A DNA stretch of 10,386 bases from Chlamydiota bacterium (GCA_011065005.1 JAAKFP010000043.1:1-10386), one strand, 5' to 3'; shown: positions 1 through 6,859, counted from the first letter of the stretch. Notes: generated by a model not told the origin, from the letters alone. Made by a program: numbers and translations.

Positions 1-789
1 GGACAGAAAGCTTTGTATTACCAAGGGTGGTTCAAGTTTCCCTTGGGGCATTATAAAGATCTTTTTGAAGCGATGAACAAAAGCAGTTATTGGAAGCATG
101 GATATCGCCTTGAACATTGGTTTGATCCGGCGGGAAAATATGTCGATCTTGCTAAGCTTAGAACCGTCACAGAAGAAGCAGAAGTTGACATCTATCGGCA
201 GCCCGATGAGGAGGTTCTTGTTGTCGGTGAGCAGTTGAGGAAGTCACGCATGTTGGAAAGGGGGAGTCGAGAGAATGGAAAATATCCAACATTTATTCCT
301 CCGGGCAGGTATAGTGTCGATCATCCCTGGGATTATGAATATGAAAAAATTTCCACACTTGAAAAAGCCACAGTAAGAAATATTACCTGTCCAATAAGTG
401 ATCAAAAGTTTCATGAAGTGGAATTGTTATTTCGCAGTTCAAGAAATGGGAAGTTGCATCGCTTTATTGTAGGGGGTGTAAATTTGCAACACCTTCCCCA
501 GTTGCCTGTTGAGAACTATGCCAGAGGGCTCTATATGCCGATGGGGATAGGCGTCTCTCCATTCTATCAGAGCTACAAGGATCTTGAGTTAGCCCCTCCC
601 TCGCATTCACCATATTACAGCCTACTCTTGGATGAAAATGACCGATGGATCAATCACCATGAAGTTGCTATAGATGGACCCATTTTGCATCGTGATGCGT
701 CAAATTCCAATATTGTTCATCTTTATCTTATGTCTTACGAGAGACAAAGCCTAGTCGGACATTTTGTTTTTTCCCTTGAAACTTTGTAA
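1..789 (+). CDS. Unrecognised protein, 3' part (cut by window edge)
   Basis: The frame is open from base 1 (Gly-Gln-Lys-Ala-Leu...) to TAA at 787-789. The first possible start, TTG at 13, has no ribosome binding site, so the gene very probably begins before the window. About 262 residues are visible. They are rich in aromatic residues (YYQGWFKF at the start, HPWDYEYE, LYMPMGIGVSPFYQSYKD later), with no transmembrane segment, low-complexity stretch or nucleotide-binding motif. The last 80 residues alternate short hydrophobic stretches with turns (LLLDENDRW, GPILHRD, VHLYLMSYE, VGHFVFSLE), which suggests a beta-rich C-terminal domain. I do not recognise the family and assign no function. A run of hairpins ending in an intrinsic terminator follows at 820-923, so the gene appears to end its transcript. 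Coding status is well supported by length and composition. Confidence 0.8.
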   Translation, partial: GQKALYYQGWFKFPLGHYKDLFEAMNKSSYWKHGYRLEHWFDPAGKYVDLAKLRTVTEEAEVDIYRQPDEEVLVVGEQLRKSRMLERGSRENGKYPTFIPPGRYSVDHPWDYEYEKISTLEKATVRNITCPISDQKFHEVELLFRSSRNGKLHRFIVGGVNLQHLPQLPVENYARGLYMPMGIGVSPFYQSYKDLELAPPSHSPYYSLLLDENDRWINHHEVAIDGPILHRDASNSNIVHLYLMSYERQSLVGHFVFSLETL

Positions 790-819
790 CTGTTCAAGCA
801 ATGGTGTCAATTTAAGAAC

Positions 820-861
820 GCCGATTGCACGGCTCCCAGCAAAAAGCCGATTGCTCGGCTT
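820..861 (+). other. Two related hairpins upstream of the terminator
   Basis: Two inverted repeats of similar sequence lie between the stop codon and the terminator. The first pairs GCCG (820-823) with CGGC (830-833). The second is a perfect 7-bp stem, AAGCCGA (844-850) with TCGGCTT (855-861), around a TTGC loop. Neither is followed by a T run. In addition 825-834 (TTGCACGGCT) is the exact reverse complement of 901-910, the 5' arm and loop of the terminator hairpin, so an alternative long-range stem enclosing the middle hairpin is possible. They may be 3' processing or stability structures, or eroded terminator copies. Confidence 0.6.
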
Positions 862-899
862 ACTCCAAGGTATTTTGTTTCTGGCAAAACATTTGGACT

Positions 900-923
900 A
901 AGCCGTGCAAACGGCTTTTTTTT
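900..923 (+). terminator. Intrinsic terminator after the left-edge gene
   Basis: AAGCCGT (900-906) pairs perfectly with ACGGCTT (911-917) around a GCAA tetraloop, and an eight-T run covers 916-923. GNRA-type loops are especially stable. It lies 110 nt past the stop codon at 789 and before the next promoter at 1021, so it should insulate the rhs gene from upstream transcription. Confidence 0.85.
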
Positions 924-1020
924 AACATATAAGAAGCCAAGACATTTAGGTTTTTTTTCTTAGCTTGCGTTTAATTTTATTTCTTAAGCTGACGGCATTG
1001 TCTAAATGCTTACTTTTTTG

Positions 1021-1049
1021 TTGACGCGATAAAAGATATTTTCTACGAT
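1021..1049 (+). promoter_or_regulatory. Sigma70-type promoter of the Rhs gene
   Basis: TTGACG (1021-1026, 5 of 6 consensus) and TACGAT (1044-1049, 4 of 6) are separated by exactly 17 nt. This predicts a start of transcription near 1056 and a leader of about 70 nt before the ATG at 1128. The site follows the upstream terminator, which supports an independent transcription unit. It was found by eye and is not experimentally supported. Confidence 0.55.
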
Positions 1050-1084
1050 CCGTCAATCTTAAGTTGAGCGTAAGGTCCAATGTG

Positions 1085-1108
1085 GATAGCTCAATGTCGA
1101 TAGCTCAA
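1085..1108 (+). repeat. 10-bp direct repeat in the Rhs leader
   Basis: GATAGCTCAA occurs at 1085-1094 and again at 1099-1108, a period of 14 nt, so both copies lie in the predicted mRNA leader just before the AGGAGG at 1118-1123. It may be a small tandem duplication. Its position would also fit a regulator or RNA-binding site, but nothing else supports that. Confidence 0.5.
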
Positions 1109-1127
1109 AGACTCATCAGGAGGGTAT

Positions 1128-4100
1128 ATGAAGGCAATCTATCTTTTTCTATCTCTGTTATTCCTATCACAATTTGTTCAAGCTGAGGAGTCCGACCTTA
1201 ATGCCGAAATGATCGTAAAAGCGACCAAAGACCAAGAAGGCAACCTTCTTGCTTCTGAGAGGAATGGAGCAAAAACGACCATTTACGAGTACTATCCCCA
1301 GACGGATCAGGTTCGACTAAAGCTTGTCCTCGATGGAGAACAGATTCGGGAACGACAGTTCATGGCTTTTGATGACAATGGAACAATGATTTTAGAAATT
1401 GTCGACGATGGTAGCACTTCAGACATAGACAATTTGAGTGGAGTAACAGAACGACTCATTAAAAAAGTGCAGACTTCCTCCACCCGTCCATTAGGCTTAC
1501 CCATAGGTCTACCCGGTGTTATAGAGGAACTGTATCTAGACCTACCCACAGGCGACGAGATCTTGTTGAAGCGGGCTGTCAACAGTTACTCTAAGGAAGG
1601 GTTCCTCACACGACAGGATGTTTATGACTGCAATGGTGATTTCTCATATTTAAAAGAGTGGGCTTACGATGCTATGGGCAATGTTCTTGAGGAAACCGAT
1701 CCTTTGGGGCAGAAGACCACCTATAAATATGACAGAAATGGGAGCTGCATATTTAAGCAAACGCCAAATCTTTTCTACTATACAACCTATCTTTATGACT
1801 TTGCCAATCGACGAATTCGCGAAGAAGAAATCTATACAAATGGGCGATGTTTAATAAAAACATTTCAATACAATTTGAAAGGGGATTGCATTTGTAGTAC
1901 AGATATCTATGGGAGTTCTATTCGATACATTTATGATGCATTCGGTCGCATGGTCGAAAAGATCTTTCCACACATTCTTGATGGAAATAATAACGATTAT
2001 AAATATCAACCCTCGGAAAAGATAGAGTATGACATATTCAATAACCCCGTATTGAAAACAGACTGCAATGGGAATGTGACAAATCTAGCTTATAATACAA
2101 AGGGGAAACTCTGTTGGATGCAGCATCCCGATGGGTCTATTGAAAAAAATGAACACAATTTAGATGGTACAACTCGTAAATCCATCGATCCAGAAGGGGT
2201 CATGACCCTTTATTTCTACGATTACAACCAACGGAAAACCAAAGAAGAGAAATACTCTACAAGTGGTGAGCTGTTGAGTACCAAAATGTGGACTTACGGA
2301 GCATATCATCTTTTGTCGGAGACAGATGCCAAAGGGAACAGCACAACGTACGAGTATGACGGCGCAGGAAGGGTGTCTGCGGTTAGAAAAGAGGCGATGG
2401 AAACCCGCTATGTTTACGATTCTCTGGGGCGTATACATGAAACCAAGGAGCTGTACGAAGAAGGACAATATCGTCGAACGATTGAAGAGCATGACCTCCT
2501 GGGTCAAGTCATTGAAGAACGGATCGAGGATGATCAAGGGAACATACTATCGCGCAAAGCATTCGCTTATGATGCTGATGGAAACCGCACCCATGTTTCT
2601 GTTGCCAGCTCATCAGGAGAGTCCTGTACGATTGCCGAATATAATTCGCATAAGAAACCTATAAAGATCATCGCTCCCGATGGACAAATCACAACAATTA
2701 CTCACCACTATAATTATTGTGATGGCTGGGGGAAGCTAGTCGCTACAGAGGAGAAGATTGACCCCAGAGGTACTGTTACCCTTAGAGTGAAGGATACACA
2801 CGGAAGGCTAGCTTCTGAAGAGAGAAAAAATGCCATTGGAGAGGTTGTTAGTCGCGTTTCCTATCGTTATGATGGAAATGGAAACCTCGTTAGAAAGTAC
2901 GATGACATCATTGTTGCAGGTGAAAAGAAAAACACCGTTTGCACCGTTTTCGAGTATGACTCACGGAATAATCAGTCCACGATTGTTGAAGCCTATGGAG
3001 AGCCCGAGCAGAAGACGACGAAAAAGGAGTACACCTCTCGGGGGCAGGTGTCTAGAATAATGAAGCCCGATGGTATCTTTCTAGACTATCAGTATGATGA
3101 CCTTCGCAGACTTGTTGAAATGAGATCTTCCGATTCCACCGTTCATTACACATATGCCTATGATCTGAATGATAACACCGTCTCTGTTGAGGATCACGTC
3201 TACCATCTGACAACAAAGAGAACCTTTGACCGGAATGATCAAATGATCTCCGAGACCCTTGATCATGGAGCACACCTTCGGTATGGGTATGACCTAATGG
3301 GAAGGCTTGTCGAGTTTATTTTGCCGGATAGCACTAAAGTCTCTTATAAATACGATGCAAAACATCTTCGGTCGATAACACGGAAAAGCAATGATCAGAA
3401 TTATACACATCACTACTATTATGATCTGTCTGGAAAAATTTCTCTAATGATTTTGCCTCGTCAGGTTGGGGAAGCCGAATTTTCTTATGATGCTGCTTTG
3501 AAGCCTATCGCAGTGTCTTCAGAGTATTTCTCTCAACAAGTTCCTAAGGGGGGGTATGATGCTTGTGGGAATATGCTATCAATTACACAAAAAGATGCTG
3601 CAGGAGAAGTGCAGGTAAATTATTCTTATGACTCCTTGCACCGCCTCATTACTGAGGAAGGAATCGTTTCTCATTCCTATCGATTTGATTCTTTAGGCAA
3701 TCGAGTCTGTAAGGACGATATCCCTTATGAGAATAATGCCCTCCACCAGTTAGTCTCAGAGGATCAAAACCAATACTACTATGATTTAAGCGGGAATCTT
3801 ATCTCGCGAGAAAGTGCGAGTCAGAACAAACAGTACCAGTATGATGCCTTGGGTCGACTTGTGGTCGTCATTTCAGATACCCAGAAGGCTGTCTACCGTT
3901 ACGATGGTTTTCACCGAAGGATGAGCAAGACAATCTACAATTGGAAAGACAATGATTGGAAGGAGACATCCGGTCAGAAGTACTTGTATCAAAAGAAAAA
4001 AGAGGTGGGTGTTGTCGCAAATGATGGGACCATTAAAGAGTTTAGGATTTTGAGTGCCGGATATAAAGGAAATGCTAAGAGCGCTGTTGCTTTTGAGTTT

Positions 4101-4466
4101 GGGAAGAGCACCTATATTCCCCTTCATGATTTCCGTGGGAATGTTGTTGGTTTAGTTGATGCCAAAACAAAGGAGATTGTCGAAGCCTATCGATATACTG
4201 CGTACGGAGAGGAAACTGTTTTTGATGGAGCGGGGCAACCCAAAGAAAATGCCATCAACCCCTGGCGTTTCAGAAGTAAGAGGGTAGATCCAGAGACCGG
4301 ATGGAACAATGTTGGATGCAGGTATTACGATCCTGTGGTGGGGAGATGGACGCACGCGAGCTGCAGTGGTTTGAGGATGGCACCAATCTTTTTTGTTACG
4401 TTTAACCTGGAAAACGCAGTTCAAAACAGGCCGATGATGTTTATGCGAGGGGGCAGTCGTGGCTGA
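1128..4466 (+). CDS. Exported Rhs/YD-repeat protein, C-terminal tip lost by frameshift
   Basis: This is a large secreted or surface protein of the Rhs/YD-repeat family, whose members form a hollow beta-shell that usually encloses a variable C-terminal toxin. The start is ATG 1128 with AGGAGG at 1118-1123. Residues 1-19 form a Sec signal peptide (MKAIYLFLSLLF... ending VQA|EES). From about residue 180 to 980 there are more than twenty YD-type motifs (YDAMGN, YDAFGR, YDGAGR, YDSLGR, YDADGN, YDLMGR, YDALGR and so on). The Rhs-associated core follows at about 998-1074: HDFRGNVVGLVD, YRYTAYGEE, NPWRFRSKRVDPETG, CRYYDPVVGRW. After GRW the normal family ending does not continue in frame; the expected FEDGTNL-type motif appears one frame over at 4370-4402. 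The 38 residues that replace it look non-native. No toxin domain and no immunity gene follow. It could be a tip-less scaffold, or a decaying gene. Confidence 0.88.
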   Translation: MKAIYLFLSLLFLSQFVQAEESDLNAEMIVKATKDQEGNLLASERNGAKTTIYEYYPQTDQVRLKLVLDGEQIRERQFMAFDDNGTMILEIVDDGSTSDIDNLSGVTERLIKKVQTSSTRPLGLPIGLPGVIEELYLDLPTGDEILLKRAVNSYSKEGFLTRQDVYDCNGDFSYLKEWAYDAMGNVLEETDPLGQKTTYKYDRNGSCIFKQTPNLFYYTTYLYDFANRRIREEEIYTNGRCLIKTFQYNLKGDCICSTDIYGSSIRYIYDAFGRMVEKIFPHILDGNNNDYKYQPSEKIEYDIFNNPVLKTDCNGNVTNLAYNTKGKLCWMQHPDGSIEKNEHNLDGTTRKSIDPEGVMTLYFYDYNQRKTKEEKYSTSGELLSTKMWTYGAYHLLSETDAKGNSTTYEYDGAGRVSAVRKEAMETRYVYDSLGRIHETKELYEEGQYRRTIEEHDLLGQVIEERIEDDQGNILSRKAFAYDADGNRTHVSVASSSGESCTIAEYNSHKKPIKIIAPDGQITTITHHYNYCDGWGKLVATEEKIDPRGTVTLRVKDTHGRLASEERKNAIGEVVSRVSYRYDGNGNLVRKYDDIIVAGEKKNTVCTVFEYDSRNNQSTIVEAYGEPEQKTTKKEYTSRGQVSRIMKPDGIFLDYQYDDLRRLVEMRSSDSTVHYTYAYDLNDNTVSVEDHVYHLTTKRTFDRNDQMISETLDHGAHLRYGYDLMGRLVEFILPDSTKVSYKYDAKHLRSITRKSNDQNYTHHYYYDLSGKISLMILPRQVGEAEFSYDAALKPIAVSSEYFSQQVPKGGYDACGNMLSITQKDAAGEVQVNYSYDSLHRLITEEGIVSHSYRFDSLGNRVCKDDIPYENNALHQLVSEDQNQYYYDLSGNLISRESASQNKQYQYDALGRLVVVISDTQKAVYRYDGFHRRMSKTIYNWKDNDWKETSGQKYLYQKKKEVGVVANDGTIKEFRILSAGYKGNAKSAVAFEFGKSTYIPLHDFRGNVVGLVDAKTKEIVEAYRYTAYGEETVFDGAGQPKENAINPWRFRSKRVDPETGWNNVGCRYYDPVVGRWTHASCSGLRMAPIFFVTFNLENAVQNRPMMFMRGGSRG
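4370..4405 (+). pseudogene. Out-of-frame remnant of the Rhs core ending
   Basis: Read from 4370, the DNA encodes FEDGTNLFCYV and then TAA at 4403-4405. That matches the family pattern G-F-x-D-G-x-N-L-Y-x-Y-V that follows GRW by about seven residues. In the main frame exactly seven residues (THASCSG) separate GRW (ending at 4349) from this point, so loss of one base in the Gly codon near 4368-4370 explains the shift. The PDP motif usual between GRW and this segment is also absent, so the region has decayed beyond a single indel. A sequencing error could give the same picture. Confidence 0.6.
4401..4425 (+). repeat. Direct repeat, copy 1 (inside Rhs 3' end)
   Basis: A 25-bp segment beginning TTTAACCTGGAAAACGCAGT recurs at 4478-4502 with two mismatches. 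This copy lacks the complementary right arm that makes the second copy a terminator hairpin. The stop codon of the out-of-frame Rhs remnant (4403-4405) falls inside it. Confidence 0.75.
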
Positions 4467-4477
4467 TCCCGCACTCT

Positions 4478-4502
4478 TTAACCTAGAAAACGCAGTTGAA
4501 AT
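4478..4502 (+). repeat. Direct repeat, copy 2 (left arm of terminator)
   Basis: It begins TTTAACCTAGAAAACGCAGT and matches 4401-4425 at 23 of 25 positions. It starts 11 nt after the Rhs stop codon and its 3' half is the left arm of the terminator at 4488-4522. The two copies bracket 52 bp of sequence with no clear coding potential, which suggests a local duplication or the insertion of a short segment. Confidence 0.75.
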
Positions 4503-4522
4503 CGTTTTCAACTGCGCTTTTT
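4488..4522 (+). terminator. Strong terminator between convergent genes, probably bidirectional
   Basis: CGCAGTTGAA (4492-4501) pairs with TTCAACTGCG (4507-4516) around a 5-nt loop. After one A/C mismatch, flanking A-T pairs extend the stem. A T run follows at 4518-4522 on the + strand. On the - strand the same stem is followed by TTTT (complement of 4488-4491), so it can also stop transcription of the sulfotransferase, whose stop codon is 78 nt away. Confidence 0.85.
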
Positions 4523-4560
4523 AGGATTATTCGGATGAACCAGATTTAAACTCTCATATC

Positions 4561-4587
4561 CTCTCTGTGTGCTCTGTGGTGAATTAC
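4561..4587. repeat. CTCTGTG-type intergenic repeat, possible
   Basis: CTCTGTG occurs at 4563-4569 and at 4572-4578 (period 9), inside a stretch reading CTCTGTGTGCTCTGTGGTGA. From memory, strings of this kind recur in intergenic regions of many unrelated environmental bacteria. The similarity is not verified here. It lies between the terminator and the 3' end of the sulfotransferase gene. Confidence 0.35.
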
Positions 4588-4599
4588 GCAACAACGTCG

Positions 4600-5454
4600 T
4601 TACCAGTTGGAATTTTTCTCATACCCAAACTGAATCAGAAGATGATTGAACGACTCTTTAAACGCTCTCTTATTTTCTTCGTTAAAAAATGCCTTCCAAT
4701 TTCCAATTTGACCAGGAATGAACATGATGCCGTTGTGAAGCCTAGGTGTCGAGGTGGGATTATACAGTATTTTTGCAACGTTTTGAATTTCGTTGAAACC
4801 AATGTTCATATCAGTGTAGGTTGCGATGTTTACTAGTGTTTGCTGCTGGACAATATCGTCGCCACCACCGTTAGCGCCTACTAAATCTTCAAATCGCACA
4901 ATGAGGGTACCTGGATATTGGGACCAGGGGGTTAAGCCTTCATACCAAGTCTTTAGATAAGAGAGACAATCCTTTCCGGTGATAATAGCATATAATTTTT
5001 CATCAAATGATAATAGGTCCCACTCATCAGGAACAACGAAGAAATCCCGCACTTTTCCTGTCATTGTATCCATATAAACAACTAAGGAGACGCAAGCATC
5101 TCTTGGGTCCCTACACACGAAGATATTTTTATAATTAAGCTTGTATAGTGAGGATGCAAAGTCTCCGCTGTAGTGGTGGCATTTTAATATGGCATTATTC
5201 TGTTTTGCAATATTCAGTGATTTAACAAAATCTTCTTTGGTTCCTCCTATCAGACCGACAATGCCTTTACCTGTCATTAAATTGATGCATCTCATAATCA
5301 GATGAGTTCCTGCCTTAGGAATTGGGGTTAAGATGAAATCGTTATGGACTATAACTTTGTCTTGTGCGAATGCGTTGCTTGTTATGAATATAGTGGACAG
5401 AACTGTCGTGTATATTACAAAAGACAACGTTTTAAAAATTTTTTGTTTGAGCAT
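4600..5454 (-). CDS. Exported PAPS-dependent sulfotransferase
   Basis: The 284-residue protein belongs to the P-loop sulfotransferase family (Sulfotransfer_1), which moves sulfate from PAPS to a hydroxyl or amine. Motifs in order are PKAGTHL at 46-52 (5'-phosphosulfate loop, Lys47), KCHH at 91-94 (His93/94 as candidate catalytic base), RDPRDACVS at 115-123 (3'-phosphate binding, Arg115 and Ser123), RFEDLVG at 187-193, and GQIGNWK at 248-254 (the GxxGxWK motif of cytosolic sulfotransferases). The start is ATG at 5454-5452, with AAGAGG about ten bases upstream and a good promoter just before. A TTG 63 nt further out falls inside that promoter. Residues 1-30 look like a Sec signal peptide (KQK..K, hydrophobic 10-24, AFA|QDK). 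Export is odd because PAPS is cytosolic; delivery into a host cell would solve this. It is convergent with rhs and follows the MFS gene by 93 nt. Confidence 0.88.
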   Translation of the reverse strand: MLKQKIFKTLSFVIYTTVLSTIFITSNAFAQDKVIVHNDFILTPIPKAGTHLIMRCINLMTGKGIVGLIGGTKEDFVKSLNIAKQNNAILKCHHYSGDFASSLYKLNYKNIFVCRDPRDACVSLVVYMDTMTGKVRDFFVVPDEWDLLSFDEKLYAIITGKDCLSYLKTWYEGLTPWSQYPGTLIVRFEDLVGANGGGDDIVQQQTLVNIATYTDMNIGFNEIQNVAKILYNPTSTPRLHNGIMFIPGQIGNWKAFFNEENKRAFKESFNHLLIQFGYEKNSNW

Positions 5455-5487
5455 TATAGAGTACCTCTTAATGGTTTGTTCGTGCTG

Positions 5488-5517
5488 ACTATAGGGAATC
5501 GTTACGAAAAAATTCAA
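5488..5517 (-). promoter_or_regulatory. Promoter of the sulfotransferase gene
   Basis: On the - strand TTGAAT (5517-5512) and TATAGT (5493-5488, 5 of 6 consensus) are 18 nt apart, predicting transcription from about 5481 and a leader near 27 nt before the ATG at 5454. This implies the gene can be transcribed apart from the upstream permease, and it argues against translation from the TTG at 5517. Confidence 0.5.
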
Positions 5518-5547
5518 TGCTATTTTCCACCACTTCCCGAAATTGAA

Positions 5548-6792
5548 TCAGCGATAAGACATAGGAGCGAGGGTGGCAGCACGGTTTCGGAGGTATAAGG
5601 AATAGAACACCATATAAAGAAAAGCAGCAATAGGCAGCACAAAGGAACGGTGGATCCCTAAACGGTCGGCTAGCATCCCTTGAGTCAATGGCAACAACGC
5701 TCCTCCGATGTTTGCCATGCACATAAATCCAGAAACAGCGGCTTTCTTTGAATGACATCCCTCAAGGACAACGCTAAAAATCACCGGAAACATCACTGAA
5801 ATACACAATCCTAGCATCAACACAGAAATAGCAGCAAAATATCCAGAAAATATGACAGTAAATGCCGTAAACAAAATTCCTGCTAAAGCATGTCGGAACA
5901 ACATGTTCTCGGGTGGAACATTTTGTAAGACTCGACTCCCTAAAACACGGCCAACAAAAAATCCGAACCAAAACAACATCATTATCTTACCCGCTGCAGA
6001 GAGAGAAACGTCCGCAATTTCGGGATCGGATAAAAATTTTACTAGATGGCTTCCAATTGTTACCTCAACACCCGTAGCAATTCCGATCCCTAAGATGCCA
6101 AAGAGGACAAACCGTTCCTTCAAGGGGTTCGTTTCGTTTTGATAATAGTAGTCGCTCCGTGATGTGGTTTCTTTTCCCACGGGTAAATCTAGGAAATAGG
6201 TCGACACAAGCACTGCTGCCCATGTTAAGGCCAATACAAGATATAAAAGATGCAGGGAAGACCCACTGATGAGATGGCTAGTTTCTGTAGGGGTACACAG
6301 GTGGGTAAGCATGCATATCGAACCAACAAATGGAGCTAGAATAGTGCCAACAGAGGTAAATGATTGGGCAAGAGTGAGCCTACTGGAAGCGGACTCACTG
6401 GTTCCCAATAGCAAGGTGTAGGGATTGGCAGTGACTTGCAAGATGGCAATGCCTGCTCCCAATACAAAGATGCCTAGTAAGATGAGAGGAAACGAACTGA
6501 CAGTACTCGCGGCAAAAATCAGCAATGCTCCCAAGCCACCTGTAAATAATCCACAGCGGATCCCCTCCAAATAGGTTCTCTTTAGGAAAATGTATCCAGC
6601 AAGAGGGGAGAAAAGGAAATAAGCAGAGTAAAAGCTGACTTGAATGAAAGCAATCGGAGTGTACTGCAGATCCAAGATGCTTTGAAGATAGGGAATTAAA
6701 ATGACATTTAAGACGGTGGAAAACCCACACAGAAAAAATACTGCCATTGCAATGGCAAGTGCAGTTTTATTTCTTTTGGCAATTGAGTCCAT
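5548..6792 (-). CDS. MFS sugar permease, FHS (fucose/glucose-galactose) family
   Basis: This is a 414-residue inner-membrane transporter with about 12 hydrophobic segments, related to the FHS family of the major facilitator superfamily (E. coli FucP, Brucella GluP, NagP). Diagnostic stretches are FFLCGFSTVLNVILIPYLQ (residues 19-37, TM1), FIQVSFYSAYFLFSPLAGY (49-67, TM2) and GAGIAILQVTANPY (112-125, TM4), followed by LLLG, SRLTLAQSF, TSVGTILAP and, in the second half, WFGFFVGRVLGS. The substrate is therefore probably a hexose or a derivative; the exact sugar cannot be read. As I recall E. coli FucP, its two protonation residues are Asp46 in LNDILLP and Glu135 in LETAANP. Here these are Val30 and Gln119, so proton coupling may differ. 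The start is ATG 6792; no clear ribosome binding site precedes it. The sulfotransferase follows on the same strand with its own promoter. Length is normal for the family. Confidence 0.88.
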   Translation of the reverse strand: MDSIAKRNKTALAIAMAVFFLCGFSTVLNVILIPYLQSILDLQYTPIAFIQVSFYSAYFLFSPLAGYIFLKRTYLEGIRCGLFTGGLGALLIFAASTVSSFPLILLGIFVLGAGIAILQVTANPYTLLLGTSESASSRLTLAQSFTSVGTILAPFVGSICMLTHLCTPTETSHLISGSSLHLLYLVLALTWAAVLVSTYFLDLPVGKETTSRSDYYYQNETNPLKERFVLFGILGIGIATGVEVTIGSHLVKFLSDPEIADVSLSAAGKIMMLFWFGFFVGRVLGSRVLQNVPPENMLFRHALAGILFTAFTVIFSGYFAAISVLMLGLCISVMFPVIFSVVLEGCHSKKAAVSGFMCMANIGGALLPLTQGMLADRLGIHRSFVLPIAAFLYMVFYSLYLRNRAATLAPMSYR

Positions 6793-6800
6793 GCTTATAG

Positions 6801-6850
6801 AGAATAAAGTTCTTTTCGTGATTATGTCAATTAAAAAAGATACACTTCAA
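6801..6850 (-). promoter_or_regulatory. Overlapping promoters for the MFS permease
   Basis: Two candidates overlap on the - strand. One is TTGACA (6830-6825) with TATTCT (6806-6801), spacer 18; it would start transcription within a base or two of the ATG at 6792, giving an almost leaderless mRNA, which fits the absence of a ribosome binding site. The other is TTGAAG (6850-6845) with CATAAT (6826-6821), spacer 18, giving a leader of about 20 nt. They share sequence, so they could not be occupied together. Confidence 0.45.
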
Positions 6851-6859
6851 GTTTTTACT

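Noticed and set aside
950..995. Inverted repeat TTAGCTT...AAGCTGA as an operator or second terminator
   Set aside because: Only about five base pairs match with a long loop and no T run in the right place; chance is likely in AT-rich sequence.
2160..2537. - strand frame of 125 codons within rhs
   Set aside because: It is antisense to continuous YD-repeat coding sequence and has no domain features; typical shadow frame.
4426..4477. A short toxin tip after the Rhs core
   Set aside because: Only about 50 bp remain and none of the three frames gives a domain-sized or recognisable product.
4567..4836. + strand frame of 89 codons
   Set aside because: It lies almost wholly antisense to the sulfotransferase, has no ribosome binding site and shows no recognisable protein features.
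5455..5517. Longer sulfotransferase starting at TTG 5517
   Set aside because: TTG is a weaker start, it coincides with the -35 box of a good promoter, and it would hide a clear signal peptide. ATG 5454 has AAGAGG at proper distance.
5852..6142. + strand frame of 96 codons within the permease
   Set aside because: It is antisense to membrane segments of the permease, and its composition follows from the opposite strand.
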